Assembly (NCBI RefSeq): GCF_016888165.1
Contig: NZ_JACSWC010000431.1
Span: 1 to 57,528, forward strand
DNA: 57,528 bases
Source of the DNA: Halomicronema sp. CCY15110
Lineage (GTDB): Bacteria; Cyanobacteriota; Cyanobacteriia; Phormidesmidales; Phormidesmidaceae
Direction: 5' to 3'
Part shown: positions 1 through 10,001 of the stretch, piece after piece
Position numbering within the stretch: position 1 is the first letter of the stretch
Layout of the letters: every line of letters begins with the position of its first letter
Program-made: the position numbers and the translations under genes
Notes under the pieces: generated by a model
Databases searched by the model: none
Told to the model about the DNA's origin: nothing
The model's input: only the letters and a program-made list of their open reading frames with translations

Positions 1-47
1 GCCATCGCCTCCTTGACCGGCTATGACTTTATCCTTGAGGCTCTATT

Positions 48-674
48 CTATGCAGCTTTATAGAGAATTGGTATAAGCAAATCGGCCTCAGAAAAATTGG
101 CCCCCATCAGCAGGGCTTGGTGTAGCCTGGCCTGCGATAGCTGCGCCCCCGCAAAGGACACCCCCACCAGCATGGCCGACGACCAAGACGAATTGCGCAA
201 CCGGGCCTTGGCAAACGTTGAGCGACTGCAATTCGACTCATCGAGCTGAGCCGAAATCAATGATGCTTCCTCAAAGTGAGCTTGCGTCGCCTGGATGCCC
301 CGGAGATTGGCCTTGTCAAAGCAAGACTGTCGGGCATTCACCTGGGTCAAATCGGCTTCATAAAGCTGGGCAGCTTTGGCTACCGCACCTTGCAGTGTGG
401 CTTTGAAAAGTCGGGCCTGAGTCAACACTGCCGCTGACAATTCCGCATCGGACAAATCACTGCCAGACAAATCAGCCCAAACTAGCGTTGCGTGGGAAAA
501 ATCGACCGCTCGGCATGAGGCGTGCTGCAACTGCGCTCGACGCAGATAGGCCCGAGAAAAATCGCCGCCATCTAAGCAACTGAAATTGAGATTCAGATGA
601 CTCAGTTCGGCTTGGGCAAGTGATTGCCCTGCTTGCAAACGAGCCATCACAGAAGAGACTTGCAGCTGCGTCAT
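48..674 (-). CDS. Pentapeptide-repeat protein
   Basis: A 208-aa protein built almost wholly of A(D/N)LxX-type pentapeptides, for example ADLSGSDL, ADLTQ, ANLRG and ANFSEADL, which fold as a right-handed quadrilateral beta-helix. No signal peptide, membrane segment or catalytic motif is visible, so a binding or scaffold role is the most that can be inferred. The ATG at 674 (MTQLQV) is preferred over a GTG four codons upstream because GGA stands about 8 nt before it. It lies downstream of, and on the same strand as, a kinase that itself ends in pentapeptide repeats, with a gap of about 280 bp. A shared origin or shared target is possible but unproven. Confidence 0.85.
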   Translation of the reverse strand: MTQLQVSSVMARLQAGQSLAQAELSHLNLNFSCLDGGDFSRAYLRRAQLQHASCRAVDFSHATLVWADLSGSDLSDAELSAAVLTQARLFKATLQGAVAKAAQLYEADLTQVNARQSCFDKANLRGIQATQAHFEEASLISAQLDESNCSRSTFAKARLRNSSWSSAMLVGVSFAGAQLSQARLHQALLMGANFSEADLLIPILYKAA

Positions 675-955
675 GATCAGTTCCACTCAACATGAAATCA
701 TCATAGTCAAGTTTGGTATCGTTCAATACAGAATAAATTCTAAATTTGCCGCCACTGTACACCACTTCTTGTCGGCATTCTGCCCGTCGTGTTGAGGGGG
801 CACAAGCACCGGACACGACCATACAGGCCCCGCTAGTGGTGCCAAGCAAACAGGTGATCGGTCACTCAGGCGCGATCGCCCCATCGTCGTCTTCTCCAGT
901 CCGGCAGCGACCTGACTACCCCGATGTGGCGGAACGATGGGGCGAAGCCGTGCTC

Positions 956-2560
956 CTAACGCATGAGGCCGCGCTTGCCGTTGGGATAGACGGTGGCCCA
1001 ATTCGTCCTGGCGGCAGTCAGTTGGTCATCGCTCACGCGCGCGCCCGTCAGGTCGGCTCCGCACAGATTCGTGCCTTTTAAGTTGGCGTTAGAGAGGGTG
1101 GCATAGTTGAGATTCGCCCCGCGCAAATCAGCCCCCTGCAGATTGGCATTGGTAAAGTACGCCCGCCCGAGATTCGCCCCGCGCAAGGAAACTTGGGTCA
1201 AATCGGCTCGACCAAAGTTCGCCCCACTCAAATCAGAATTTTGAAAATTGGCTTTTTTCAGTTTTGACTCTACAAAACTGGTGCCCGCTAAAGACAACTT
1301 TGACAAATCCAGGGCGAACAGTGTCAACAGTGAAAAATCGCGCCGTCCTTTGGCATAAGCCTGCTTGAGTTCCTCGGCGGTGAGTTTGGTGTTGCCGCCC
1401 GAGCGTGACCCAGTGGTCATGCGGGAATTGCGAGTTGTCATGCCCTGGCGGCTGTTGGCGCTACTGTTGTCCGAGCGCGAGTTGGCCCGCTCACGACGCG
1501 CCCGAATGGCCGCCGCCATGCGAGAAGAGGGCGAAGAGGCCGAGTCACGACTGCGACCTTCACGCAACTGTTGATAGTCTGACCCGCTACTGAGATCGCC
1601 TTTGCTGTCTTCGCGACCACTGGTGGAGTTGGGGAACGCCAGGTTTTGTGCCAGGCTGTCCATATAAGGTTCGAGATCCAAATCGCGCAAGACCGCATCC
1701 ACTGACTGATAACGGTGACGCACGGAAATTTCCAGCATTTTTTGCAGCACGTCGGCAAAATGATCGCTGACATGCACTAAATTACGCCACATCATTTCCC
1801 CAGTGGTGGGGTCATAGTCTAAATCTTTGGGAGATTTGGCGGTAAGCAGATAAATGCAAGTCACCCCCATGGCGTAGATATCGCTGGCATATACCGGGCG
1901 CATGGCCATTTGCTCCGGCGGGGCGTAACCGGGGGTGCCAATGGCATAGGCCGTCAATGCGGTTTGGTCAGCCGTCTCTTGGGCGGGCGCAACTTTATCT
2001 TTGACCGCACCAAAGTCAATCAGCACGAGCTTTTTATCTTCGCTGCGACGGATCAAGTTCGCGGGCTTAATGTCGCGGTGAATAATCTTACTGTCGTGAA
2101 CGTATTGGATTAGAGGTAGGGCTTCACTGAGAAACTGCCGCACTCCGGCTTCGGTAAACGGGCCACCGCCTCTGACTTCTTGTTGTAGGGTTTTACCATT
2201 AATAAATTCTTGAACCAAGAAGAACTCTTGATTAGTTTCAAAATAGTCAAGGAGTCGGGGGAGTTGTGGATGGTTGCCGATTTTGCCGAGAATTTTGGCT
2301 TCTCGCTGGAATAAATCACGGGCCATGTCGAGAATGTGTTGGGCATCAGCTGAGGGGCGGAGTTGCTTGATGACGCAGGGCGGGTGTCCCGGCAAAGATT
2401 CATCCCGCGCGAGGAAGGTCGCACCAAACCCCCCCCGCCCCAAAGCTCTTAAGGCGCGGTAGCGATCGCGCAAGATCAATGAGGACCCGCAAGCCTGACA
2501 TTCATTCGTCCGCGGCGGGTTCTTGGGTTTTGGGCAGTCTAAATTAATGCAGTAACTCAT
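956..2560 (-). CDS. spkB: Four-Cys Ser/Thr protein kinase with C-terminal pentapeptide repeats (SpkB-like)
   Basis: A 534-aa Hanks-type kinase. The N-terminus carries a four-cysteine motif (C4, C9, C21, C24) resembling a zinc ribbon. The kinase domain (about 34-300) has the glycine loop GRGGFGATF, the ATP-anchoring K65, the catalytic HRDIKPAN loop at 161-168 and DFG at 182-184, so it should be active. A Ser/Arg-rich low-complexity linker (about 320-400) leads to pentapeptide repeats (about 415-515, ANFGRADL, ANLQGADLRGANL). This order of domains is that of Synechocystis SpkB, on which the symbol rests. There is no transmembrane segment, so it is probably cytosolic. A perfect CRP-type palindrome lies 158 bp upstream of the ATG. 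Confidence 0.92.
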   Translation of the reverse strand: MSYCINLDCPKPKNPPRTNECQACGSSLILRDRYRALRALGRGGFGATFLARDESLPGHPPCVIKQLRPSADAQHILDMARDLFQREAKILGKIGNHPQLPRLLDYFETNQEFFLVQEFINGKTLQQEVRGGGPFTEAGVRQFLSEALPLIQYVHDSKIIHRDIKPANLIRRSEDKKLVLIDFGAVKDKVAPAQETADQTALTAYAIGTPGYAPPEQMAMRPVYASDIYAMGVTCIYLLTAKSPKDLDYDPTTGEMMWRNLVHVSDHFADVLQKMLEISVRHRYQSVDAVLRDLDLEPYMDSLAQNLAFPNSTSGREDSKGDLSSGSDYQQLREGRSRDSASSPSSRMAAAIRARRERANSRSDNSSANSRQGMTTRNSRMTTGSRSGGNTKLTAEELKQAYAKGRRDFSLLTLFALDLSKLSLAGTSFVESKLKKANFQNSDLSGANFGRADLTQVSLRGANLGRAYFTNANLQGADLRGANLNYATLSNANLKGTNLCGADLTGARVSDDQLTAARTNWATVYPNGKRGLMR

Positions 2561-3260
2561 GCGACCCGAGGTAATGATGTGTGCCCGTGTAGTACGTTTA
2601 GGCGCAACAGACTATAGAACGCCCTGAAGTTACAGAGACCGCGTTACTCCTAACTCCATACTATCGATTACGGCTAGCTACATATACGTCCGCAAAGACG
2701 CTGAATCATGAAAGCCATGTGAGTGATGTCACATTACTCTAATTATTCCCACCTTCCCAGAGGGGTTTGATGCCCTTTTTAAGATTCTGATAAAGTTCTC
2801 ACCGCATCCCCTTAAAGAAATGGCTGAAATCGCCGCTCGGTCGTATAAGCAGCCCCACTTCATCAGAGCTGAGGAGTAGCTAGGGGCGATCGCTCTGGCT
2901 CCCAACTGAGACCAGGCGATATCGTCTGTGATCCCCTCTCCGCAAAGGAGACAGCCACCTGAAAGGCACTCCCCTGTGGGACCATCCCGCCCCCCGATCC
3001 TGATCGTTCGCGATGGCTACAGGTTTTGAGGCAATCCCTAGAGTAGACTGACTAGGGGATGTTTCAAAAGTTTGCAAACTGCCGCCGGATGACCGCAACG
3101 ATTGCGTACTGGTTGATAGTGGCACTAAGGCAAACGGCCATGATTTACTGTCCCTGAGTCGCTTGGGCCAGATGTAGCGAACTCGTTGCCCCCGGCTCGA
3201 ATCGGGCGATCGCCCCCCGACTCGTTGATTGTTGACTGTCACAAATTATCGAAAGAATCG
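2561..3260. other. 700-bp divergent intergenic region between the kinase and pheT
   Basis: No convincing gene was seen. Open frames here (for example 2880-3242 on the minus strand) are Arg/Ser-rich and have no recognisable domain. The stretch holds a perfect CRP-type site at 2718-2733, an AT-rich segment at about 2730-2800 that could contain promoters, and a small TCTCC/GGAGA hairpin near 2937-2951. It must contain promoters for both flanking genes. Confidence 0.6.
2718..2733. promoter_or_regulatory. CRP/SyCRP1-type binding site
   Basis: TGTGAGTGATGTCACA is an exact TGTGA-N6-TCACA palindrome, and the symmetry extends one more base on each side (A...T). This is the consensus reported for E. 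coli CRP and for cyanobacterial SyCRP1. It is 158 bp upstream of the kinase ATG and 528 bp upstream of pheT, so the kinase is the likelier target. Function is inferred. Confidence 0.6.
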
Positions 3261-5702
3261 ATGCGGATCTCTCTGAACTGGCTTAAAGAACTCGTTGACA
3301 TCACCCTATCGCCAGAGGCGTTAGCCGACGCCCTCACAATGGCCGGGTTTGAGGTTGAAGATATTGAAGACCGCAGTCAATGGGCCGATGGCGTGGTGGT
3401 GGGCTATGTCACCGAACGGCAGCCGCACCCCAACTCTGACAAATTGAGCCTGTGTACGGTAGATATCGGCGCTGATGAACCTTCTTCCATCGTCTGTGGT
3501 GCTGCGAATGTCAAAGCGGCTAGTTACGTTCCCGTGGCGACCGTGGGCACCCACTTGCCGATTCCCAATCTCAAGATTAAACCCCGCGAAGTCCGGGGGG
3601 TATTGTCAGCGGGGATGATTTGTTCCCTGGCGGAGCTCGGTTTGGCGAAAGACTCCGCCGGCATCCATATCTTCTCCGAGTCGGATTTAACCGTGGGCAG
3701 CGATGCCCGTCCCCTGCTGGGACTAGATGATGTGGTGCTGGATGTCACCTCTACCGCCAACCGAGCCGATGCCTTGAGCCTGGTGGGTATAGCCCGCGAA
3801 GTGGCGGCCATCACGGGGGCTGAGCTGAAAATGCCGATCGCCCCCGCAGCTACACCCCAATCGGCCGCCTCGACGGTGGCAGTCAAGCTGACGGATGAGA
3901 AAGCCTGCCCGATCTACATTGCTACAGCGTTGAATGGCGTGAAAATTGGCCCTTCGCCAACCTGGCTACAGCAACGGCTACAGGCCGCCGGAACCCGCCC
4001 CATTAATAACGTGGTGGATATCACCAACTATGTATTGCTGGAATGGGGCCAGCCCCTGCACGCCTTTGATGGCGATCGCCTCGCGACAGCCGCCAATCGC
4101 TCCGACTATGAACTGGGAGTGCGCTACGGCAACGCGGGAGAATCGCTCGTCACCCTGGATGGTCAGGAGCGATCGCTCAAGCCCGAATCTCTCGTCATCA
4201 CCGCCAATGACCAACCCGTCGCCCTGGCGGGGGTGATGGGCGGTGAAGCGACTGAGGTCATCGACAGTACCACGGCTGTCACCCTCGAAGCGGCCTATTT
4301 TGATGCGGCGGTGATTCGGAAGTCGGCCCGCAGCCAGGGATTGCGGACGGAAGCGTCGGCCCGCTACGAGCGCGGCGTGAATCCGGCGGAGTTGGGACTG
4401 GCCTGCGATCGCGCTGTCCATCTGATGACGACCCTGGCCTCGGCCCAAGTAGTTTCTCAGGTGACCGATCCCACCCCCGTGGGCGAAATCGCGCCCACCC
4501 GCACCCTCAATCTGCGGTTGTCGCGAGTCCATGCGATTCTGGGGTCGGTCACCAACGTCGGCGAGCATCCCGTTCCGTTGCCCGCACCTCAAGTCAAAAG
4601 CGTTCTGGAAACCTTGGGCTGTACGGTTGAAGCGAGTGGTGATGACGGGTGGCGAGTCACCGTACCGCCCTTCCGCTATCGCGACCTGGAGCGCGAAATC
4701 GACCTGATTGAAGAAGTGGCCCGCATCTATGGCTACAACCACTTTGCCAACACCTTGCCCCAAGCCGCCGCTGGGGGAGAGCTGTCGCCCGAAGCGGCCC
4801 TGTCTCAAAAGCTGCGGCAAACCTGCCGGGGCGCGGGATTGACCGAGCTCATTCACTACTCTTTGACCAAACCCACCACCCCCGATCAGGTGGTGTTAGC
4901 CAATCCCTTGTTTCCTGAATATTCCGCCCTGCGCACCGACTTGATTGACGGTCTGGTCAAAGCCTATCGCTTCAATCTGGAGCAGGGCAATGGCCCCTTG
5001 AACGGGTTTGAAATTGGCCGCATCTTCCAGTTGGTAGACGGTCAACCCCAGGAATCGGAAGTGGTTGGCGGCATTTTGGGCGGTGATGCCCGACAAGGGA
5101 AATGGGTGACCAGCGATCGCCCCCAACCGCTCACTTGGTTTGAGGCGAGAGGCACTTTAGAAGCTATTTTCCAACGGTTAGGTCTGACGGTAGATTGGCG
5201 GGCCGATCGCGAAGATGAGCGCCTGCATCCTGGCCGAACCGCGTCTCTGTGGGTGCGGGGTCGGTTGCGGCTAGGCACCTTTGGGCAGCTGCACCCCCAA
5301 CTCTGCCAAGCCCAGGACTTGCCCGATGAGGTTTACGTCTTCCAGCTCAATTGGTCAGCGCTGGTCACCTGTCTCGCCACGGAACGGCGCAAAGCGGTGA
5401 AATTCCAGCCGTACTCGACGTTCCCCGCGAGCGATCGCGACATTGCCTTTTACGCGCCGGTTGCCGTCACCGTGGCCGATTTAGAAAAAGCCATGACCAA
5501 AGCCGGAGGCAAACTGCTCAACTCAGTCACCCTGTTTGATGAGTACCAAGGGGAATCGGTGCCGGAGGGGCAACGAAGTCTTGCCTTTCGGTTGGTTTAT
5601 CGCGCTTTAGATCGCACCCTCACCGACGACGATGTGGAACCCGTCCACCAAAAAGTCCGCGCCGCGTTAGAAAAGCAGTTTAAGGTAGCCCTGCGGAGTT
5701 AG
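3261..5702 (+). CDS. pheT: Phenylalanine--tRNA ligase beta subunit
   Basis: An 813-aa beta chain of the alpha2-beta2 enzyme that charges tRNA-Phe. The N-terminus ([12 protein letters not shown]) is typical. It is followed by the EMAP-II/OB-type tRNA-binding domain (about 40-150), the B3/B4 editing region, B5 ([14 protein letters not shown] onward) and the C-terminal ferredoxin-fold anticodon-binding domain (about 720-813, ending [12 protein letters not shown]). The ATG at 3261 is chosen because the frame upstream of it has no family similarity and GAAAG precedes it. pheS is not adjacent, as is common in cyanobacteria. It ends in a bidirectional terminator shared with convergent glgB. Confidence 0.97.
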   Translation: MRISLNWLKELVDITLSPEALADALTMAGFEVEDIEDRSQWADGVVVGYVTERQPHPNSDKLSLCTVDIGADEPSSIVCGAANVKAASYVPVATVGTHLPIPNLKIKPREVRGVLSAGMICSLAELGLAKDSAGIHIFSESDLTVGSDARPLLGLDDVVLDVTSTANRADALSLVGIAREVAAITGAELKMPIAPAATPQSAASTVAVKLTDEKACPIYIATALNGVKIGPSPTWLQQRLQAAGTRPINNVVDITNYVLLEWGQPLHAFDGDRLATAANRSDYELGVRYGNAGESLVTLDGQERSLKPESLVITANDQPVALAGVMGGEATEVIDSTTAVTLEAAYFDAAVIRKSARSQGLRTEASARYERGVNPAELGLACDRAVHLMTTLASAQVVSQVTDPTPVGEIAPTRTLNLRLSRVHAILGSVTNVGEHPVPLPAPQVKSVLETLGCTVEASGDDGWRVTVPPFRYRDLEREIDLIEEVARIYGYNHFANTLPQAAAGGELSPEAALSQKLRQTCRGAGLTELIHYSLTKPTTPDQVVLANPLFPEYSALRTDLIDGLVKAYRFNLEQGNGPLNGFEIGRIFQLVDGQPQESEVVGGILGGDARQGKWVTSDRPQPLTWFEARGTLEAIFQRLGLTVDWRADREDERLHPGRTASLWVRGRLRLGTFGQLHPQLCQAQDLPDEVYVFQLNWSALVTCLATERRKAVKFQPYSTFPASDRDIAFYAPVAVTVADLEKAMTKAGGKLLNSVTLFDEYQGESVPEGQRSLAFRLVYRALDRTLTDDDVEPVHQKVRAALEKQFKVALRS

Positions 5703-5724
5703 ACTCGACGACTTTGCCTCACCT

Positions 5725-5759
5725 ACACCCGGCATCTGTTTACAGAAGATGCCGGGTGT
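5725..5759. terminator. Bidirectional hairpin between convergent pheT and glgB
   Basis: Perfect 13-bp stem, ACACCCGGCATCT (5725-5737) with AGATGCCGGGTGT (5747-5759), and a 9-nt loop. There is no T tract, but the position between two convergent stop codons fits a terminator for both. Confidence 0.75.
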
Positions 5760-5803
5760 GCACTGTTAATGGAGCGAATTTATCGACACTGATGCGGGCG
5801 AAA

Positions 5804-8107
5804 TCAGGGCTGAATGGTGCCCGATCGCACTCCTTCGCTGTATTCGCGATCGAGTTTGAACACGACCACAGCCATGGGCGGCAACGTCACGTCAATGGAA
5901 TAGGCTTGGCTATGATACGCCCAGTCATCTGTCCACTTACCGCCGAGATTGCCCATGTTGCTGCCGCCAAATTCGCGGGCATCGCTGTTAAAGATCTCGC
6001 GATAGTAGCCGCTCTCGGGTACGCCCAGACGGTAGTGGCTATGGGGCTGGGGAGTGAAATTGCAGATGATCACCACAAAGTCATGACTGTCGCGATCGCG
6101 GCGAATAAACGACACCACGCTGTGCCGGTTATCGTTACAGTCAATCCACTCAAAGCCATCTTGCGAGAAGTCGTTGGTATAAAGCGCGGGCTCGCTCTTA
6201 TACAACTCGTTCAGCTTCGTCATAAAGGTGTGATGCTTTTGGTGGGGCTCATATTGCAGCAGGTGCCATTCCAAATCGCCCCACACATTCCACTCGCTCC
6301 ACTGCCCGTACTCCATGCTCATGAAGAGGGTCTTTTTGCCGGGATGCGTAAACATGTAGGAAAAAAGGCACCGCATATTGGCAAACTTTTGCCACTCATC
6401 CCCCGGCATTTTGCCGAGCATATTGCTCTTGCCGTGCACGACCTCGTCGTGGGACAAGGCCAGCATAAAGTTTTCACTAAAGGCATACCAAATGCTGAAA
6501 GTCACATTGTTTTGGTGGAATTGCCGAAACCACGGATCCATGTGGAAGTAATCCAGCATGTCGTGCATCCAACCCATATTCCACTTGAGGTTGAAGCCGA
6601 GGCCGCCGACGTAGGTAGGCCAAGACACCATGGGCCAAGAGGTTGATTCTTCCGCAATGGAAAGCACCCCCGGAAAATAGCTGAAGACCACATGGTTCAC
6701 TTGCCGCAAGAAGTCAGCCGCTTCGATGTTTTCGCGACCGCCATAGTCGTTGGCGACCCAGGCCCCGTCTTCCCGCAGGTAGTCAAGGTAGAGCATCGAC
6801 GCCACGGCATCCACGCGCATCCCGTCGATATGGTACTTGTCAAACCAAAACAGGGCATTGGCCACGAGAAAGTTCCGCACCTCGTTGCGCCCATAGTTAA
6901 AGACCAGAGTGCCCCATTGCTTGTGCTCGCCCTGACGCGGATCCGCATGTTCATACAAATGGGTGCCGTCGAAGAAGGCCAGACCATGACCGTCTTTCGG
7001 AAAATGACCCGGTACCCAGTCAATCAGGACGCCAATGCCCGCCTGGTGGCACTGATCGACGAAGTACATGAAATCTTCGGGGGTGCCGTAGCGCGAGGTC
7101 GCGGCATAGTAGCCCGTGACCTGATAACCCCAGGAACCGTCGAACGGATGCTCCGCGATCGGCAGTAACTCAATATGGGTAAACCCCAACTCTTTGACGT
7201 AGGGAATCAGTTTAGCCGCGAGTTCTCGATAAGTGAGGAAGCGTGCCCCGGGTTTGAGATCCGCCACCTGTACGGCTGGCTGAATCGTGCCATCGGGCAG
7301 CTGTGCGGGGTCAGCCGAGGAGCCATGGAGCCAAGAACCCAGATGAACTTCATACACCGAGACGGGGTGATCCAGTGGTTCAGTGTGTCGTCGCTGCTCC
7401 AGCCAGTCAGCGTCCTGCCATTCGTAGGCATCGAGGTCGGTGACGATGGAAGCGGTTTTGGGCCGGACTTCTTGCTGAAAGCCGTAGGGGTCAGACTTTT
7501 CGTAAATGTGGCCGTGGGGGTTTTTGATTTCGTATTTGTAGTGCTCGCCGTAGCCAATTTCGGGGATGAACAGCTCCCAAATGCCGTTGCCGATGCGGCG
7601 CATTTGGTGCTTGCGGCCATCCCAATAGTTGAAGTCACCCAACACCGAAACGTTGCGTGCGCCCGGTGCCCAAACGGCAAAGTAAACCCCGCTGACGCCA
7701 TCGATTTCGGTGACGTGGGCTCCCAGTTTTTCGTAGATGCGGTGGTGGTTGCCTTCGGCAAACAGATGCACATCAAAGTCCGTGATGTGCCGTGTTTTAA
7801 AGGCGTAGGGATCGTAGACGAAGCGCTCGTGTTCCCCTTCCGTGTACTTGAATTGATAATTGCTCAGCTCTTGGGTGGTGAGTACGCATTCGAAAAAGTG
7901 GGGATTATGCCCCTTTTCCATCGGGTGTTCGCTACGGCTTTCGGGCAAGACGACCCACGCTTCGTCGGCGGTTGGCAGATAGGCTCTGATGGCCCATACC
8001 GTCTGGCCATCTTGTTGAATCATGTGGGGACCCAGGACCTCGAAGGGATCGTGGTGCTGGTTCCAAACAATGCTATCAATCTGCTCTGGAGCAACCGTAA
8101 CAGCCAT
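5804..8107 (-). CDS. glgB: 1,4-alpha-glucan branching enzyme
   Basis: A 767-aa GH13 enzyme that makes the alpha-1,6 branches of glycogen. It has the long two-module N-terminus of cyanobacterial GlgB (starch-binding-like modules at about 20-110 and 130-225). The catalytic barrel carries nucleophile D433 (GMRVDAV), acid/base E486 (SIAEES) and transition-state D554 ([10 protein letters not shown]). The C-terminal all-beta domain ends the protein. The ATG at 8107 gives the usual start MAVTVAPEQ. No other glycogen genes are nearby, so it is probably monocistronic and ends at the 5725-5759 hairpin. Confidence 0.97.
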   Translation of the reverse strand: MAVTVAPEQIDSIVWNQHHDPFEVLGPHMIQQDGQTVWAIRAYLPTADEAWVVLPESRSEHPMEKGHNPHFFECVLTTQELSNYQFKYTEGEHERFVYDPYAFKTRHITDFDVHLFAEGNHHRIYEKLGAHVTEIDGVSGVYFAVWAPGARNVSVLGDFNYWDGRKHQMRRIGNGIWELFIPEIGYGEHYKYEIKNPHGHIYEKSDPYGFQQEVRPKTASIVTDLDAYEWQDADWLEQRRHTEPLDHPVSVYEVHLGSWLHGSSADPAQLPDGTIQPAVQVADLKPGARFLTYRELAAKLIPYVKELGFTHIELLPIAEHPFDGSWGYQVTGYYAATSRYGTPEDFMYFVDQCHQAGIGVLIDWVPGHFPKDGHGLAFFDGTHLYEHADPRQGEHKQWGTLVFNYGRNEVRNFLVANALFWFDKYHIDGMRVDAVASMLYLDYLREDGAWVANDYGGRENIEAADFLRQVNHVVFSYFPGVLSIAEESTSWPMVSWPTYVGGLGFNLKWNMGWMHDMLDYFHMDPWFRQFHQNNVTFSIWYAFSENFMLALSHDEVVHGKSNMLGKMPGDEWQKFANMRCLFSYMFTHPGKKTLFMSMEYGQWSEWNVWGDLEWHLLQYEPHQKHHTFMTKLNELYKSEPALYTNDFSQDGFEWIDCNDNRHSVVSFIRRDRDSHDFVVIICNFTPQPHSHYRLGVPESGYYREIFNSDAREFGGSNMGNLGGKWTDDWAYHSQAYSIDVTLPPMAVVVFKLDREYSEGVRSGTIQP

Positions 8108-8265
8108 AGGTAACCTTATATAAAACGGATTTCAGCAGCGATTTAAGAGTGAGCTTCCCCACTAGGCTTTGATTGAGGAGGTTTGTCATCTATGCGGATT
8201 AGATTAACAAAACTTCGTAACAAAATTAGAATTTACGGATAAAAGAGAGCAGTTTTTTCGATTGG

Positions 8266-8565
8266 CTATGGCAAAAAGGGGATCACGGGGCGCAGCACTC
8301 GGCGAATCTGTAGGAGAAAGACAATTTCGCGGATTTGGGGATCGAGCGTGGGTGCTGGATAGTCCACGATCGCGGCCTGCAGGTCTTCATACTCCGCTGG
8401 GGTCAGGGGGGTACCGTCAATGGGCGATCGCGCCTCCAGAATAATTTCTGTGCGCATCCGCTCCTCGGGCATCTCTTCGGGGGGCGGTAGCGCCCGACCT
8501 GCTGTCTGTCCGGACAACAGGCCAACCCCAGTCAGTAACGGCAACAGTAGGGCAGAAAACTTCAT
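8266..8565 (-). CDS. Small secreted cyanobacterial protein of unknown function
   Basis: 99 aa with an N-terminal signal peptide (MKFSALLLPLLTGVGLL, probable cleavage after AGRA) and a mature part of about 75 residues rich in Glu and Pro, ending in the basic segment LQIRRVLRPVIPFLP. No domain is recognised. The signal sequence and codon use like the neighbours support a real gene. No Shine-Dalgarno sequence is evident upstream of the ATG. Confidence 0.65.
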   Translation of the reverse strand: MKFSALLLPLLTGVGLLSGQTAGRALPPPEEMPEERMRTEIILEARSPIDGTPLTPAEYEDLQAAIVDYPAPTLDPQIREIVFLLQIRRVLRPVIPFLP

Positions 8566-8832
8566 GCAAATAACAAATAACGGTGGCGCGGAAACTGCTC
8601 ACACCATACTCTTTCGCGCCGCATCTGTAACCCTGCATCCTCAGCCCTGGTGGCAGCGGAACTGCTGGGGCGCTGCGCCCGTCACGTAGGGTTACGCAGT
8701 ATGTTGATGAATGACTAGCCGACGACGGGCGATCGCCCCTGAATGAGTTCGCCAGCAACAAACGGCATAATAGTTGGGGCAGTCAGGTCAAGACTCGATA
8801 CCCTGAGGACGAATTAGACAAGGATTGGCAAC

Positions 8833-9612
8833 ATGAAGCATGTATTTTCAAGGACTGTCGGGCTGTTGGCGACGATGGCCGCCCTATCTGGAGGGATGTG
8901 GCTCGGTACCACCGCCACCGCCAGCGCTCAAACCATTCTTGAAGAAGAAGGCACCATTGCCCCAGCGCTACAAGATTATCCGCTAGCGATCGCGGCGGGA
9001 GACATCATCGCCATCGTCGTCACCAGCGAAGACTTTGACACGATGGTGTCTTTGATTGGTCCCAATGGTGAAGAAGTCGCCTTTAACGACGATTACGGCG
9101 GCACGCTGAACTCTCGGATTGTGTTTTCGGCAGAGACGAGTGGCGACTATATTATCCGCACCATGACTTATGACGGTCAGCAGGGCGGGGATTTCACGCT
9201 AGAAGTGCGGCCCGCCTCACCGTATGAAGTCGCCTTTAATGAGGCGCAGATGAGCCTAGAAGAACAAGACTTGGCTGCCGCGATCGAGGCGTTTTCCGTC
9301 GCCATTGAACTGGATGACAGTAATCCTGAAGCGTTTTTGGGGCGGGCTGATGCCACGTTTGGTCAAGCCCTGGATGAATGGGAAGCCCAGGGCAACTTTG
9401 ACGAAAGCGTAGACGCTTCCTTTGAAGAGCAATTTCTGGAAGATTTACCGCCATTGGTGCGGGATTTGATTGTGACTGATTTTGAAACGGCGGCTGAGCT
9501 CTACGAAGCGGATGGCGATCCCTTTACGGCGCAACGCCTGCGAGAACAAATTCTGTATATTGAAACGGGGGAAGCACCTGGCCCGACCGGCGGTGGCCCA
9601 CGTGGTGAATAA
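8833..9612 (+). CDS. Secreted PPC-domain protein with TPR-like tail
   Basis: 259 aa. A signal peptide (MKHVFSRTVGLLATMAAL, cleavage near ASA-Q) is followed by a pre-peptidase C-terminal type beta-sandwich (about 34-130: FDTMVSLIGPNGEEVAFNDD, then SGDYIIRTMTY). A helical region (about 135-235, QDLAAAIEAFSVAIELDDSNPEAF) then reads like a TPR pair. It is highly acidic and exported to the periplasm or outside. PPC domains mediate protein or surface interaction. No catalytic motif is visible. Two hairpins lie downstream, the second a clear terminator. Confidence 0.8.
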   Translation: MKHVFSRTVGLLATMAALSGGMWLGTTATASAQTILEEEGTIAPALQDYPLAIAAGDIIAIVVTSEDFDTMVSLIGPNGEEVAFNDDYGGTLNSRIVFSAETSGDYIIRTMTYDGQQGGDFTLEVRPASPYEVAFNEAQMSLEEQDLAAAIEAFSVAIELDDSNPEAFLGRADATFGQALDEWEAQGNFDESVDASFEEQFLEDLPPLVRDLIVTDFETAAELYEADGDPFTAQRLREQILYIETGEAPGPTGGGPRGE

Positions 9613-9628
9613 GGATTTTTCGCCCGGT

Positions 9629-9694
9629 TGAAGGGAGCGGCGATCGCCGCCAAACATTTTTTGCAATTCTGTCCGGATGCGCCTGCTCCCTTCA
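9629..9694 (+). other. Structured 3' region: 10-bp stem enclosing an extended HIP1 palindrome
   Basis: TGAAGGGAGC (9629-9638) pairs perfectly with GCTCCCTTCA (9685-9694). The enclosed sequence holds the 14-bp palindrome GCGGCGATCGCCGC (9637-9650) and T6 at 9657-9662. It lies 17 nt after the PPC-protein stop codon and before a conventional terminator, so it is likely part of the 3' UTR. Confidence 0.5.
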
Positions 9695-9728
9695 GTAGAA
9701 AGGAATGGTAGATGCACCCTGATTTCTA

Positions 9729-9757
9729 ACCCTCGGCCTCACGGTCGGGGGTTTTTT
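9729..9757 (+). terminator. Intrinsic terminator of the PPC/TPR gene
   Basis: A 10-bp stem, ACCCTCGGCC with GGTCGGGGGT, including two G-U pairs, a TCAC tetraloop, and an immediate run of six T. This is a classic rho-independent signal about 117 bp after the stop at 9612. The rest of the 9613-10001 gap shows nothing else convincing. Confidence 0.85.
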
Positions 9758-10001
9758 ATTGCTGGTGAGCGGGCGCTTGATAGCAAGCCATCAATATCTA
9801 ATCCCCGATGGGTTACCGATGAAACCGCCCTGAGGTTGAACAAAAGCGATACACTAACCTCGACAGGTCTACCCAATGCCCCATGCTTCTCGCCATGGGG
9901 ATGAACGTGTGCAGCCGCGATCTCGACTCATGTACCAGAGCGATCGCCCCTGGCTGCCGATGCAGAGCCTGTCAGGTTGAATTGTTCAAGTCTTCAAACG
10001 C

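Noticed and set aside
3188-3215. T-arm-like sequence CCCGGCTCGAATCGGG suggesting a tRNA
   Set aside because: No matching acceptor, D or anticodon stems are present upstream, and no CCA-compatible 3' end follows. It lies just before pheT and is read as ordinary leader DNA.
2880-3242. 120-codon minus-strand frame in the kinase-pheT gap
   Set aside because: Arg/Ser-rich, no domain, no Shine-Dalgarno sequence, and it runs into the pheT leader.
4072-4079. Frequent GCGATCGC octamers (here and throughout)
   Set aside because: This is HIP1, a known highly repeated palindrome of many cyanobacteria. It supports the taxonomic reading but is not a novel element.
3978-4856. 292-codon minus-strand frame
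   Set aside because: Shadow of pheT, which is unmistakable on the plus strand.
5714-6646. 310-codon plus-strand frame
   Set aside because: It is antisense to glgB, which has a complete set of catalytic residues. The long frame results from GC-rich codon bias.
7175-8113. 312-codon plus-strand frame
   Set aside because: Also antisense to glgB, with no domain of its own.
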